Shown: in pieces, positions 1 to 8,493 of the stretch
How the letters are laid out: each line of letters starts with the position of its first letter
How positions within the stretch are numbered: position 1 is the first letter of the stretch
Origin: Rudanella sp.
GTDB taxonomy: Bacteria > Bacteroidota > Bacteroidia > Cytophagales > Spirosomataceae
Assembly: GCA_026785985.1 (NCBI GenBank)
Contig: JAJAYX010000267.1
Span: 1-10,149, forward strand
DNA: 10,149 bases
Direction of reading: 5' to 3'
Program-made: the position numbers and the translations under genes
Notes under the pieces: generated by a model
Databases searched by the model: none
What the model was told of the DNA's origin: nothing
Seen by the model: the letters and a program-made list of their open reading frames with translations, nothing else

Positions 1-990
1 GTACAGGCCAGCCTCAACAGTGACCAGTTGGCCATCTGTCCCGGTGCAACGCTTACACTCAAGGCCGGAGGTGGTGTCAGTTATAGCTGGCAATTCAATA
101 ACCAGCCCATTGCGGGCAACGCATCTACTGTCGAAGCCAAAACGGCGGGTACCTACAGCATTACCGCCATCGACCGTTATGGCTGCGACGGGGCAGCTTC
201 GCCCCTACCCATTGGCCAGATTCCATCTGTAACCGCCACTATGGAACCCGTTGCACCCGTATGTGGCACGGCCAATCCGGCAGTAGCTCTCCGGGGCAAA
301 CCAGGTGGGGGCGTCTCTACGGTTGGCGAGTTCGGGGGCGAGGGACAGGCGTCCGTTGGGGTAGTTAACGGCCAGTTTAACCCGGCACTGGCCGGTATTG
401 GCAATCATCTGCTAACCTATACCGTCAGACCCGCGCCCTGGTGCGAGGCCGTGGTAACCCGGCAAACGGCCGTTGTAGCCCCCATTCCGACCATTATGCT
501 GCCCGATACCGTGAAAACATGGTGGGGCAACTCGTTCACCCTCGACCCTGTGTTGACGGGCAACCCCAACCAGTTCTGGTGGACTCCGGGTGTTTTTCTG
601 ACCAATGAAAACACGGCTATTGCCGAGGTTGGCAACATTACTAAAGACACCACCTATTATTTTTGGGTGATGAACAGTGCGGGTTGCGAAGCCCGTGACA
701 CCATAAAAGTGCTGGTGTTCAACCGAATATGGGCACCCGATGCGTTCACGCCCAACCACGACGGCCAAAACGATGTCTGGGAACTGAAAGGGGTGGAAGG
801 ATTCAATCTGGCCGAAGTTACGATTTTCAACCGCTGGGGCGAGGTTGTTTACTGGTCGAACGATGGATACAAAAACCCCTTCGATGGCACCCTCAAAGGC
901 GAGCCGCTGCCCAGTGGTAATTATGTTTACGTGCTGAAACCGGCACCCGGCTACCAAACGCTACAGGGGAGATTGGTGTTGATGAAGTAG
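1..990 (+). CDS. Secreted Ig/PKD-like repeat protein with gliding-motility (type B T9SS) C-terminal sorting domain, 5'-truncated
   Basis: The frame is open from base 1, so the gene begins outside the window; the TTG at 28 is an internal codon, not a start. About 329 residues are visible. The first ~240 are glycine-, threonine- and proline-rich beta-sandwich sequence with scattered cysteines, resembling the Ig/PKD-like repeats of large Bacteroidota surface proteins. The last ~85 residues (from about 730) match the gliding motility-associated C-terminal domain (CHU_C type): WAPDAFTPNHDGQNDVW, then FNRWGEVVY, then PSGNYVYVL, ending RLVLMK. In this family the domain directs export through the type IX secretion system and surface attachment. 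The N-terminal function is not visible; adhesin or gliding-related surface protein is the likely class. It ends 8 nt before a hairpin terminator and converges on the receptor gene. Confidence 0.88.
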   Translation, partial: VQASLNSDQLAICPGATLTLKAGGGVSYSWQFNNQPIAGNASTVEAKTAGTYSITAIDRYGCDGAASPLPIGQIPSVTATMEPVAPVCGTANPAVALRGKPGGGVSTVGEFGGEGQASVGVVNGQFNPALAGIGNHLLTYTVRPAPWCEAVVTRQTAVVAPIPTIMLPDTVKTWWGNSFTLDPVLTGNPNQFWWTPGVFLTNENTAIAEVGNITKDTTYYFWVMNSAGCEARDTIKVLVFNRIWAPDAFTPNHDGQNDVWELKGVEGFNLAEVTIFNRWGEVVYWSNDGYKNPFDGTLKGEPLPSGNYVYVLKPAPGYQTLQGRLVLMK

Positions 991-997
991 TCGACAC

Positions 998-1033
998 AAA
1001 AAAGCCGCCCCTCAATCCGGGAGCGGCTTTTTT
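998..1033. terminator. Bidirectional rho-independent terminator
   Basis: AAAAAAGCCGC (998-1008) pairs perfectly with GCGGCTTTTTT (1023-1033) across a 14-nt loop that can add a few more C-G pairs. There is a T run on each strand, so it can stop transcription from the + gene ending at 990 and from the - gene ending at 1064. Confidence 0.9.
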
Positions 1034-1063
1034 CACTCTACTTGTAATCTCAACCTAAAAGTC

Positions 1064-3553
1064 TTAGTTATTTGTCCCTGCCCGGTTTTGCTCAGCTGAA
1101 GTAGCCGACTGACGCTGACGGGCGGCTTTTACGTTCTGATTGCCAAAGCGGTAGGTGAACGTGGCCCGCACAACACGGCTCTCCCAACGGGCGCGAATCT
1201 TGAAATTGATGTCCTGGTAATTAGCCGCTCCCCGGAACTGATTCATCCAGAAGGGGTCGTTTACGTTCAACTTGATTGAGCCTTTGCCATCGAGTACTTT
1301 CTTCTGCAAACCGAGGCTGAATGCACCCTGTGGCTGACTGGTAAAGAAACCGTAGATACCTGCCGAGTTATACCAGCCCGCCAACTCGCCCGAAAGGGTC
1401 TTGCCGAGGGTAAACGTGTTGGACGTATAGACGTTGTAGGTCACGAAATCCACATCGAGCTGCCCACCCCGGTAGTCGGTTTCGAGTTTGTTATAAACTG
1501 CCGAAACGTTATTCTGCATTTTCCACCACTTGGTCACTGTCACCGGGAAACTCACTGTCAGGTTCACGATCTGTTGCAATTTCAGGTTTTGGGTCATCAC
1601 AAACGTGGTCGAGTCTTCGGGGTTTTGGCCGGGCACTTCCCGAATAATGATGTCGGTGATGCGGCTGTAGCCCAACGCCGTGGAGAAAGCCCCTTTGAAC
1701 ACGTGCGTCAGTTCCACCGAGTGCGTCATTTGGGGACGCAGATACGGGTTGCCTTCCTGATACGTGTACTTGTCCAGATAAAACCGGAACGGGTTCAAAT
1801 CCTGGTAGCTGGGCCGGTCGATCCGGCGGCTATACGAGATGTTCAGCACGTTGTTCGTGTCTAACTGCCGCGACACGTGCAGCGTCGGGAAGAGGTTTAC
1901 ATAGTTGCGGGATACCACCCGGTTCAGCGTGACCGAGTTGCCCTCCGAATTGGTGTGTTCAAGACGCAGACCCGCCTGGATGCTGGTTTTTTTGTTCAGT
2001 TGGGTGGCATAATTGGTATAGGCCGCGTTGATGTTTTCGCTGTAGCGGAACAGGTTGGTTTTGCCCGCGTTCAGCACCTCGCGACCGTCCACCACGTCGA
2101 AAAACTGCATGTCGTTGTCGGTGCTGACCAGGCTGCTTTTGGCCCCGGTCTCGAACTTTCCTTTTTTGGTGGGGTACACATAATCGACTTTGGCGGCCCG
2201 GATGTCGATGGTCGAAATCATGGGGTTGCGAAATCGCTGCGAGGACTGCACCTCCTGACCGGCTGCGTTGTAGAACGAAGTGGTCATGTCGTTGAGGTTA
2301 TCGGCGTTGAAGCGCGAGTAGTCGGCATCGGCAGTCAGCTCCCGGCCTATTCCATCGAAATCGTATTTGTAGTTTACGTTTCCGGTCAGGTTTTGCCAGT
2401 TGTTAGCTACTTTGTTCACCGTTTGCGGCACCAGCGTTATTTCACGATTGGCGTTCTGAATGTAGCTGGTGTTAACTCCGTTTGGCTGCTCCCACCGATT
2501 CGTAAAACCCGTTACCACGGCTCCGAGGGTACTTTTTTTGGTCAACGTATAGTCCACACCGGCACGCACATTCACGTTCTGCGACTGGTTGACCCGGTAG
2601 GAACTCTGGTCGATATACGACGTTTGACCGGCCAATGGCACCACCCGGTTCAGGTCATTGGTCTGAAACGATTTGCCATAGCGACCGTTCACGCTGCCAA
2701 ACGCACTTAGCTTGCCTTCGCGGTGGTTCAGGTTCAGGCTGGCGTTGGCTTTCTCGAACCGCCCCATCCCAGCCCCAATAATCGCCGTGCCGTTGGTGCC
2801 AAAATTTTTGTCGCGCTTCATCTTGATGTTGATGATGCCGGAGTTGCCCGATGCGTCGTATTTGGAGCCGGGATTGGTGATAATCTCGATTTTCTCGATG
2901 TTGTCGCTGGGGGTGTTTTTCAGCAGGTTCGACACTTCCTGCACCGACAGATACGTCTGTTTTCCGTCGATCATCACAATCACGCCCGATTTGCCTTTCA
3001 GTTGAATCTGGTCGTTCTGGCGGTCGATGGTAATGCCGGGGGCTTTTTCCAGCACCTCGAGGGCCGTGTTGCCGCTGGCCACAATGCTGTTTTCCACGTT
3101 GATAACGGTGCGGTCAACCTGTTGCTCGATGAACGGCTTTTTGGCCACCACCTTCACTTCGCTCAGGTTTTTCGATTCCTCGGCAATGGTCAAAGCCGGG
3201 GCGATAACCCCCAATTGACCAACTTCGACAGCGAACGGTAGACTATACGTTTTGGCGTATCCTACCTGTTGCGCTCCCACCCGGTACTGGCCGGGAGCCA
3301 CATTGTCAAAGGCATAGGCTCCCGTGGCATTGCTGACGGCCCCTTTCACGAGAGCGGTGGAGTCGGTTGCTTTCACCAGCAGCACCGTGGCAAATTCGAG
3401 GGGTTGCCCGGCTGCGGTTTTCACATACCCAGTAACGGCGTGTTTGGTGGGTGCCTGTTGCCCGAGGCTGGATTGCCCCGGGCTGGACTGCCCAAAGGCC
3501 ACAAGGCAGGCACTGACAAGGAGAAGGATGAGGGATAGTGTAACGGATTTCAT
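1064..3553 (-). CDS. TonB-dependent receptor / outer-membrane beta-barrel family protein
   Basis: An 829-residue outer-membrane protein. I start it at the ATG at 3553 because it opens a clear signal peptide (MKSVTLSLILLLVSACLVAFGQ); the in-frame extension to 3604 begins with TTG and overlaps the putative promoter. Residues ~38-125 form a carboxypeptidase-regulatory-like beta-sandwich (VTGYVKTAAGQPLEFATVLL, then GAYAFDNVAPGQYRV). Residues ~130-240 form the plug (VDRTVINVENS, ALEVLEKAPGI, VMIDGKQTYLS, IEKIEIITNPGSKYDASG). The rest is an aromatic-rich beta-barrel of the OMP_b-brl_3 type, including SYSRRIDRPSYQDLNPFRFY and a C-terminal strand near FTYRFGNQ. Such proteins import, or respond to, siderophores, glycans or peptides using TonB energy. 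No SusD-like partner is adjacent, so the substrate cannot be named. Just after the signal peptide there is a short GQSSPGQSSLGQ repeat. The frame is intact. Confidence 0.93.
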   Translation of the reverse strand: MKSVTLSLILLLVSACLVAFGQSSPGQSSLGQQAPTKHAVTGYVKTAAGQPLEFATVLLVKATDSTALVKGAVSNATGAYAFDNVAPGQYRVGAQQVGYAKTYSLPFAVEVGQLGVIAPALTIAEESKNLSEVKVVAKKPFIEQQVDRTVINVENSIVASGNTALEVLEKAPGITIDRQNDQIQLKGKSGVIVMIDGKQTYLSVQEVSNLLKNTPSDNIEKIEIITNPGSKYDASGNSGIINIKMKRDKNFGTNGTAIIGAGMGRFEKANASLNLNHREGKLSAFGSVNGRYGKSFQTNDLNRVVPLAGQTSYIDQSSYRVNQSQNVNVRAGVDYTLTKKSTLGAVVTGFTNRWEQPNGVNTSYIQNANREITLVPQTVNKVANNWQNLTGNVNYKYDFDGIGRELTADADYSRFNADNLNDMTTSFYNAAGQEVQSSQRFRNPMISTIDIRAAKVDYVYPTKKGKFETGAKSSLVSTDNDMQFFDVVDGREVLNAGKTNLFRYSENINAAYTNYATQLNKKTSIQAGLRLEHTNSEGNSVTLNRVVSRNYVNLFPTLHVSRQLDTNNVLNISYSRRIDRPSYQDLNPFRFYLDKYTYQEGNPYLRPQMTHSVELTHVFKGAFSTALGYSRITDIIIREVPGQNPEDSTTFVMTQNLKLQQIVNLTVSFPVTVTKWWKMQNNVSAVYNKLETDYRGGQLDVDFVTYNVYTSNTFTLGKTLSGELAGWYNSAGIYGFFTSQPQGAFSLGLQKKVLDGKGSIKLNVNDPFWMNQFRGAANYQDINFKIRARWESRVVRATFTYRFGNQNVKAARQRQSATSAEQNRAGTNN

Positions 3554-3601
3554 AACTCGTTCTGTTTTTGTTGTTGTCTTGTTCAAGCAAGAAGTACTGT
3601 G

Positions 3602-3609
3602 CAAATGTA
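3602..3609 (-). promoter_or_regulatory. Putative -7 element for the TonB receptor gene
   Basis: Read on the minus strand this is TACATTTG, an exact match to the Bacteroidota -7 consensus TAnnTTTG, about 49 nt upstream of the ATG at 3553. No convincing TTG lies at the expected -33 distance, so the call rests on the -7 box alone. The leader between it and the ATG is A-rich with no clear Shine-Dalgarno, as is usual in this phylum. Confidence 0.45.
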
Positions 3610-3948
3610 GGTAGTGGGCTTCACATAGTACCTTTTCTTACACAAGCGGTCTGATCGGGTGGATAAGCGGATTAGGCGTTGGAAATTGGGGAATCGGGAG
3701 ACGTGAGAAACCGGGCTGATCGGCAATGGATGGTGTAAAACTCAGGCTAATGATGTATTCCAGGAGTGAGACGTTGCACAAACAGCAAAAAAAACGGGCC
3801 TGAAAACCTAACAGTCGATATAGTAGGGATTTACCAGATTAACTCATATGTCGTTAAAATTAACATTCCGGTCATATAATTAGATGATAATCGGTATGAA
3901 ACATTTGCATACTTTGCCTACCAATTAAATTACTATTTCGCCCTGACT
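3610..3948. other. Divergent intergenic region
   Basis: About 340 bp without a credible gene, between the divergent receptor and HTH genes. It contains an A8 run at 3787-3794 and an AT-rich half from ~3820 to the HTH start. Close to the HTH gene, two TTTG motifs (3904-3907 and 3913-3916, the second within TACTTTG) could be part of an imperfect -7 element for that gene, but spacing and consensus are poor. No strong hairpin, tRNA or small ORF was recognised. Confidence 0.5.
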
Positions 3949-4227
3949 ATGGCTATTACAAATGCTCACCCCTCGGAAATAGTGACATTTTTTCACGGTC
4001 TCACCAATCAGGAAGCCTTTATTCTGGCGTATGCCCTGCTTGGTTTACGAAGTGACGAAATTGCGGGTAAACTTGGTATCACTAAACTGACCGTGAACAC
4101 ACACCGGCGCAACACAATGACGAAGTGGCATAGTACCCACCTGACTGCGTGTACTGGCAAGCGGGCCGCCCACGAAATGCTGGCCACCGTCCGCCCCTAC
4201 GCGGCCGACTATCTGCCTCATGTTTGA
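3949..4227 (+). CDS. Small LuxR-type helix-turn-helix protein, cassette A
   Basis: A 92-residue protein that is little more than a GerE/LuxR-type DNA-binding domain. LTNQE (18-22) takes the place of the usual LTxRE opening, EIAGKLGIT (37-45) is the first helix pair, and LTVNTHRRNTMTKW (47-60) lies at the recognition helix. There is no receiver, PAS or autoinducer domain, so it is an orphan regulator or the output part of a partner system. It is homologous to the HTH gene at 8494: both carry EIVTF before the domain, and 14 bases (GAAATAGTGACATT) are identical there. It has drifted further from the family than its paralogue, for example AFILAYALLG where RDVLRLSIAG is typical, so its DNA binding may be altered. 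It opens cassette A, upstream of a long inverted repeat and the lipoprotein gene. Control of those genes is inferred. Confidence 0.82.
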   Translation: MAITNAHPSEIVTFFHGLTNQEAFILAYALLGLRSDEIAGKLGITKLTVNTHRRNTMTKWHSTHLTACTGKRAAHEMLATVRPYAADYLPHV

Positions 4228-4239
4228 TGAGTTCCTGAA

Positions 4240-4275
4240 AATCTACCTACAAAATACCTATTTTGCAGGTAGATT
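4240..4275. repeat. 16-bp inverted repeat after HTH gene A
   Basis: AATCTACCTACAAAAT (4240-4255) pairs with ATTTTGCAGGTAGATT (4260-4275) over 16 positions with one A/C mismatch and a 4-nt loop (ACCT). It begins 12 nt after the HTH stop codon. No T tract follows, so it is not a classical intrinsic terminator; an operator or RNA-processing hairpin is equally possible. An inverted repeat of different sequence sits at the same place in cassette B. Confidence 0.8.
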
Positions 4276-4293
4276 AAGTTCAAATTAACCTGC

Positions 4294-4301
4294 CAACTTT
4301 G
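4294..4301 (+). promoter_or_regulatory. Weak putative -7 element for lipoprotein gene A
   Basis: CAACTTTG differs by one base from TAnnTTTG and lies 27 nt before the ATG at 4329. No TTG is found at -33 spacing. The following bases (CTTTGT...TTCT...TGTTGCTG) resemble the promoter-proximal sequence of lipoprotein gene B, which supports shared ancestry of the two leaders. Confidence 0.3.
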
Positions 4302-4418
4302 TCTTGTTCTTCTGACTGTCTGTTGCTGATGAAAACGTCGCTTACATTCTGGGTTTTGGGTTTGCTACTGCTGGGGCTGGGGTGCAAAAAACAGGTGGAC
4401 CCGGTGGTGACACCCGTT

Positions 4419-4487
4419 ACGCCCCCTGTTAGCACTACCACTCCACCGAGTGCCACAACGACGACCCCGCCGAGTTCAACAACGACC
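4419..4487 (+). repeat. Tandem TPPxxTTT linker repeat
   Basis: Three consecutive units, TPPVSTT, TPPSATTT and TPPSSTTT, are encoded by roughly 21-24 bp each. They form a flexible extracellular spacer between the lipid anchor and the folded part of the cassette A lipoprotein. The cassette B lipoprotein has only a short acidic spacer here. Confidence 0.75.
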
Positions 4488-4720
4488 AGTTTTTTTATTC
4501 CGACTCCGCCCGTTGCCAACTATGACAACATTCCTCAACCACCCGCCGGGTGTAGAATTGTCCGTACTGTTTATAAAACCGTGACGTTAATTCCCCCGTT
4601 TCTTGATGCCGAAACCATCACGATTGGCAATAAAACGGCAACTGTCCACACCAACACGATCACAACTTATAGCTACGACGGGCAGGGCCGCCTTAGCAAG
4701 GAGCGACAGCAACAATGGCG

Positions 4721-4724
4721 CGGA
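4721..4724 (+). other. Apparent 1-base deletion in lipoprotein gene A
   Basis: The frame shifts by -1 at TGG CGC GG-ACC. Inserting one base gives WRGTSGSLTYQYLPNRV, equal in length to the matching stretch of the cassette B lipoprotein counted from TTYxYD. Confidence 0.7.
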
Positions 4725-4808
4725 CCAGTGGATCACTCACCTACCAGTATTTGCCCAACCGGGTAATCACAGAAGAAGCGACTTGGCAGTACATTAGACA
4801 AGAAACAC

Positions 4809-4814
4809 TTTTTT
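4809..4814 (+). other. Apparent +1 T in a T6 run, lipoprotein gene A
   Basis: With five rather than six T the reading is RQETLFRANTFYLDSRNLG, joining the middle segment to the downstream open frame. A homopolymer is a common place for either sequencing error or replication slippage. Confidence 0.65.
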
Positions 4815-5679
4815 CGAGCTAATACTTTCTACTTGGATAGCAGAAATCTTGGCGTTAAAGTAACGACAAGTCTTCGACAGGGAATTTTTTCTACGGCAAG
4901 ATATGATGAAGATGGATTCCGTGTAAGGTATGAAAGTAGTACTGGAGGAGCCGTTGATAACTACATTATCAAAGACAAAAATATTGTTCTGTATGATTCT
5001 TACCTCAATGGTGGCTTTGGCACATTAAGTATCCGGTTTGAATACTATCCGAGTCGCCCCAACCTTCCTGAACTCACCCCTTTTAAGGGCCGAACTAGTC
5101 AAAATCTTCCCTCCAAGAGGATACAGGCTTCTATTGGTAGTGTGCTCCATCCTATAGGAGATGTTTTTCAAGAAAATTTTTACTACGAGTTTGATGCTCG
5201 TGGCAGGGTCAAACGACGAATAACATATAGCTATTTATTAAATCCTGGCTGGCGCTATCAGACCGATAATGGCGGCATCGGCATTACCGATTACGAGTAT
5301 GAATGTCCATAATGAATCTCTGAGTATCCCTTCTTAATTCATCTTTTCACATTATAAACCTTTTACGATTATGAGAACACTTTTGTTGCTCATTAGCTAC
5401 TGCTTTGCCGTCTCGGTAGTCTTTAGCCAACAGCTTACGCTCACCCATCCCCTCGATGGAGCCGTTTATCAACGCGATGACAATGGTTCGGGAACCATTA
5501 ACATTGGAGGTACGTACAATTCGATGCGATTCAAACAGAACATTGGTCAAGGTTTTGTTCGGGCGCGGCTGGTGCAATTAAATGTGAGTGATGGGGCCGT
5601 AAAGCAGGGAGGAGTCACCTATTCCATCCCGGTGCAACGCACTTTTACTGGTACATCTTATTCCGGTAGCATCGGCGTA

Positions 5680-5684
5680 CCGGC
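5680..5684 (+). other. Apparent 1-base deletion in esterase gene A
   Basis: The N-terminal frame ends VPAIGWR and stops at 5700, while the -1 frame reads GNRLEVEAIRRYRDPDPN straight into the esterase domain. One added G (CCG GGC AAT) gives GVPGNRLEVEAIRR. Confidence 0.7.
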
Positions 5685-8017
5685 AATCGGCTGGAGGTAG
5701 AAGCGATCCGCCGATACCGCGATCCAGATCCTAACATACCACCTACCTTCATTGAAGAGGTGGTGCAGAGTGTATCCAGCAAAGTGGGCGTTGGTGAGGT
5801 ATTTATCATTGGTGGCCAATCCAACGCACAGGGACTACCCAATTCGACTGGCGATATTAACATTGCCCAAAGCAGTCTGGACTACGACGGCGTAAGAACA
5901 CAACCTGTCAATGTAGGGTTAAACGCCAATCTGCCCCGAACATTTTACGAAACGGTGTCGGCCAGCAGCCTCGATCAGATCAAAGCTGAATATGTACAGA
6001 ACACGCTACGTGCTGCCCAAACACCGACTAATCAGGGGATTGCTCCGGCTGGCAACTCACTTTGGTATTGGTCGTATCTGGGCCAAAGGATTGCTCAACA
6101 GTACGATGTACCTGTAGCATTCTATAACGTTGCCTGGGGTGGCACGCACATTAAAGCTTGGGCGCAAAGTACAGACAATGCTTCTACCCCGGCAGGAGAT
6201 CCCCGGGGAGGACCCTCAAATTTATACGGTTCTGGTGCACCCTACCGTATTCTCCGGGCTGCTCTACGATTGTACGGGGGTATTTACGGGGTTAGATCCG
6301 TACTGTGGTTACAGGGAGAGACTGATGCAAAGGCAGTCAATGAAATACAAAGTTGGGGAGCAAGAGCAGTCAGTAGTTCAGATGATTACAAAAACAATCT
6401 TCAACAGGTAATCGCCCAAACACGGACAGATTTTGGCCCTGTTCCCTGGGTCGTTGGGCAGACATCCATCATTGGTGGAGACCCCGCCAATGGAATGCCT
6501 AATGTGGTCAAAGACTCTCCTATTAGCCTGCTGGTTGCCAATGGGCAATCACTGGCTGCCACTACTGCATCCGGCAATGCTGCCCTACAGGTTTCCATAG
6601 CCGGGTCGTCGGTTGGGTCACAGGTTTTTTCGGGGCCTAACATGAACAACAGTGTCACGGTTCGTCGGAGTCCGGGCAGTGGAGATCCAGATGAACCCGT
6701 TCACTTTCGCCGGATTGATTTTGATGGTAAAGATGGATTGAAAGAAGCGGGGGATGCCTGGTTTGATGTGTTGAATACGATGCTCAGTTCGCAGGCTTCT
6801 GACCGTATCCGGCCCGTGGCGCAGGCCCGGCTCGGAACAGAATTCCAAACTCTTTCTATCAATGAGCCAGCCAATACCATTTCAGCACCCTCTGGTTATA
6901 ATGTGATGTGGGTAGCTGACAACAATGGTACCTTTGATTTAAGCAGCCCGGTTGGATATGGCCAAACGATCTCCTCCAATGGTTCTGGTCGCTTGCGAGC
7001 CATTCTGACAAATAGTCAGGGCAACCGAATCCTGACACAGGCCATTAACTTGCCTTACACGCTTGTTGACGATACCAGCGACCCCGGTGGTACTCCCCCC
7101 TCTGGCTCGTCCCAGTGCAAAAACGGCAACGAAAACAGCGGGGGCAATAGAACCCCCAATGGCACCATCGTCGGCGGGTTCGGCAACAGTAGCGAGTTCA
7201 TGGAATATATCTTCAACGTGCAGACGGGCGGCAGCACTAACTTCTCTATTCACTATGCGTCGGGGGATTCGCAGGCCGGCATGATGCTGGTGGTCAATGG
7301 AACGTCCGTACCCCTCTACCGACCCGGCACGGCTTCCTGGACTCCCAACGCCGATGCCAGCACCACCATCAACCTCAATGCGGGCAACAACACCATTCGG
7401 ATTCAGGGCAGCAGAGACGGTAATTTCGCCTACGACCGGCTCTGCATTGGCAGTGGTGGCACCCCGCCACCGGGTTGTTTTAGTATAGCCCCTACCGTTA
7501 GCAACCCCAATCCGGGGTGCAACGCGCCCCTAACCCTCAATGCCAACTGTTCGGGAGCCGATTGCAGTGGCGTAACTTACGCCTGGAGTGGCAACGGACA
7601 GTCCTACAGCGGGGCTACGCCGGGCATTACCGGCCCCGGCAGCAATGGCACAACAACCTACTCGGTAACGGCCAGCAAAGCGGGGTGTAGCAATCAGACA
7701 GGCAGTGTCAACGTAACCGTATCGGGGTGTGGAGGAGGAACGACGGAGTTCAGTATTGCCGGTGTGCAACTCAATTGCGGCACGGGCGTGGTCACGCTGA
7801 GTTTGAACGGAGCCAATGGGTCGGCCATTGAGTACCGGGCGGTGGGTTTGCAGGACTGGAGTACGGCCCTGCTGACGATGCCGGCTCATCAGCGCAACAA
7901 CACCAGTTTTACGTTTTATGCGCGGCAATCAGGTGTCGAAGCCAACACCGCCTACACAACCTCCTGCGGGGGCTACCGGGTGGCTACCCAACGTGAGCCA
8001 ACCGGAGGTGGGATTGT

Positions 8018-8020
8018 GGG
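8018..8020 (+). other. Apparent +1 G in a GGG run, esterase gene A
   Basis: Removing one G joins TGGGIV to VSPNPTSGKVVARF, the start of the sorting domain. As written, the main frame stops at 8024 and the sorting domain is cut off. Confidence 0.65.
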
Positions 8021-8277
8021 TTAGCCCCAATCCCACCTCCGGTAAGGTGGTGGCGCGGTTCACGCTGAACGAGGGGCAGGGGGCCACGCTCTCGGTGGTG
8101 AACCTAAGCGGGCAATCGCTGCAAACCCAGCCAGTAGTGGGTACAGGCAAGGTGCAGGACGAAACACTCGATTTGAGCCAGCAGGCCAGCGGGTTGTATG
8201 TGGTGCGGCTGCAAACGGCGGTCGGGGCTAAAACGGCCAAAGTGATTTTGCAGCGGTAGGCTACAAGTTGTGGCGTG

Positions 8278-8322
8278 AACCCGCCGGGCCATTTCTGAAA
8301 AGAGGTGGCCCGGCGGGTTTGT
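8278..8322 (+). terminator. Strong rho-independent terminator closing cassette A
   Basis: AACCCGCCGGGCCA (8278-8291) is perfectly complementary to TGGCCCGGCGGGTT (8306-8319), a 14-bp GC-rich stem with a 14-nt loop, followed by a short T-rich tail. It lies 18 nt after the esterase stop codon and separates cassette A from cassette B. Confidence 0.9.
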
Positions 8323-8493
8323 TGGTTTGGCCCCAACTGAAGCTCAAAACCCTCTTTTTTCTAAGGGGTAGGTAGTTAGCAGGTTTACTCTTGTAAGTCT
8401 ATAGCACCCAAAAGTAAGGAATACCGATGGCTCAATAGATGTTTTCTGGTTCATACAAATGCGTCTATCTTGCCCATCGGTAAAACCAACTGT

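Larger units (their letters stand above)
4329..5312 (+). pseudogene. YD-motif lipoprotein, cassette A, with two compensating frameshifts
   Basis: Start ATG at 4329 opens a lipoprotein signal (MKTSLTFWVLGLLLLGLGC, lipid-anchor Cys19), then a Thr/Pro linker of TPPxxTTT repeats, then PPAGCRIVRTVYK. As written the frame stops at 4766. Reading continues in the -1 frame from ~4724 (LTYQYLPNRVITEEATWQY) and returns to the first frame after a T6 run at 4809-4814, running to the TAA at 5312 and ending GITDYEYECP. One base added near 4722 and one T removed give a continuous protein of ~327 residues that aligns with the intact paralogue at 8913 (shared TTYxYD, RPNLP, NLPxK, GxVKRRI, LNPGW, YEYxCP). The YxYDxxGR motifs recall YD/RHS-type beta repeats, but the function is unknown. 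Sequencing error or genuine pseudogene are both possible. Confidence 0.8.
5371..8259 (+). pseudogene. Secreted sialate O-acetylesterase-like (SGNH) protein with CBM6-like and T9SS type A sorting domains, frameshifted
   Basis: As written this is three open pieces, 5371-5700, ~5682-8024 and ~8018-8259. With one base added near 5682 and one G removed at 8018-8020 it is one protein of ~962 residues. Order: signal peptide (MRTLLLLISYCFAVSVVFSQ); N-terminal beta-domain (THPLDGAVYQRDDNG, later LEVEAIRR); SASA/SGNH esterase with GEVFIIGGQSNAQG (probable nucleophile Ser ~151), FYNVAWGGT, LWLQGETD (~313-320) and EPVHF (probable catalytic His ~445); a carbohydrate-binding CBM6/35-like module (~583-695); a Cys-rich Ig/PKD-like domain (~703-788); another beta-domain; and a T9SS type A sorting domain (VVSPNPTSGKVVARFTL ... 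SGLYVVRL ... VILQR). In this family the enzyme removes acetyl groups from sugars; the substrate is unknown. All catalytic blocks are present, so loss of function is not certain. Confidence 0.85.

Noticed and set aside
412..957. 181-codon open frame on the minus strand opposite the sorting-domain gene
   Set aside because: It is antisense to a well-supported T9SS sorting domain and has no features of its own.
1877..3241. Long + strand open frames opposite the TonB receptor (277 and 172 codons)
   Set aside because: They lie wholly antisense to a gene with clear domains, use non-standard starts and show no recognisable motifs; they are shadows of its codon bias.
3553..3604. Upstream TTG start for the TonB receptor
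   Set aside because: It would put 17 polar residues before a clean signal peptide and overlap the -7 element.
4721..4814. Programmed ribosomal frameshifting in lipoprotein A
   Set aside because: No slippery heptamer with a following pseudoknot is evident, two shifts would be needed, and paralogue B needs none.
7918..8259. Separate 113-residue gene
   Set aside because: Its useful part is the T9SS sorting domain of the esterase in a shifted frame; it has no signal peptide or promoter.
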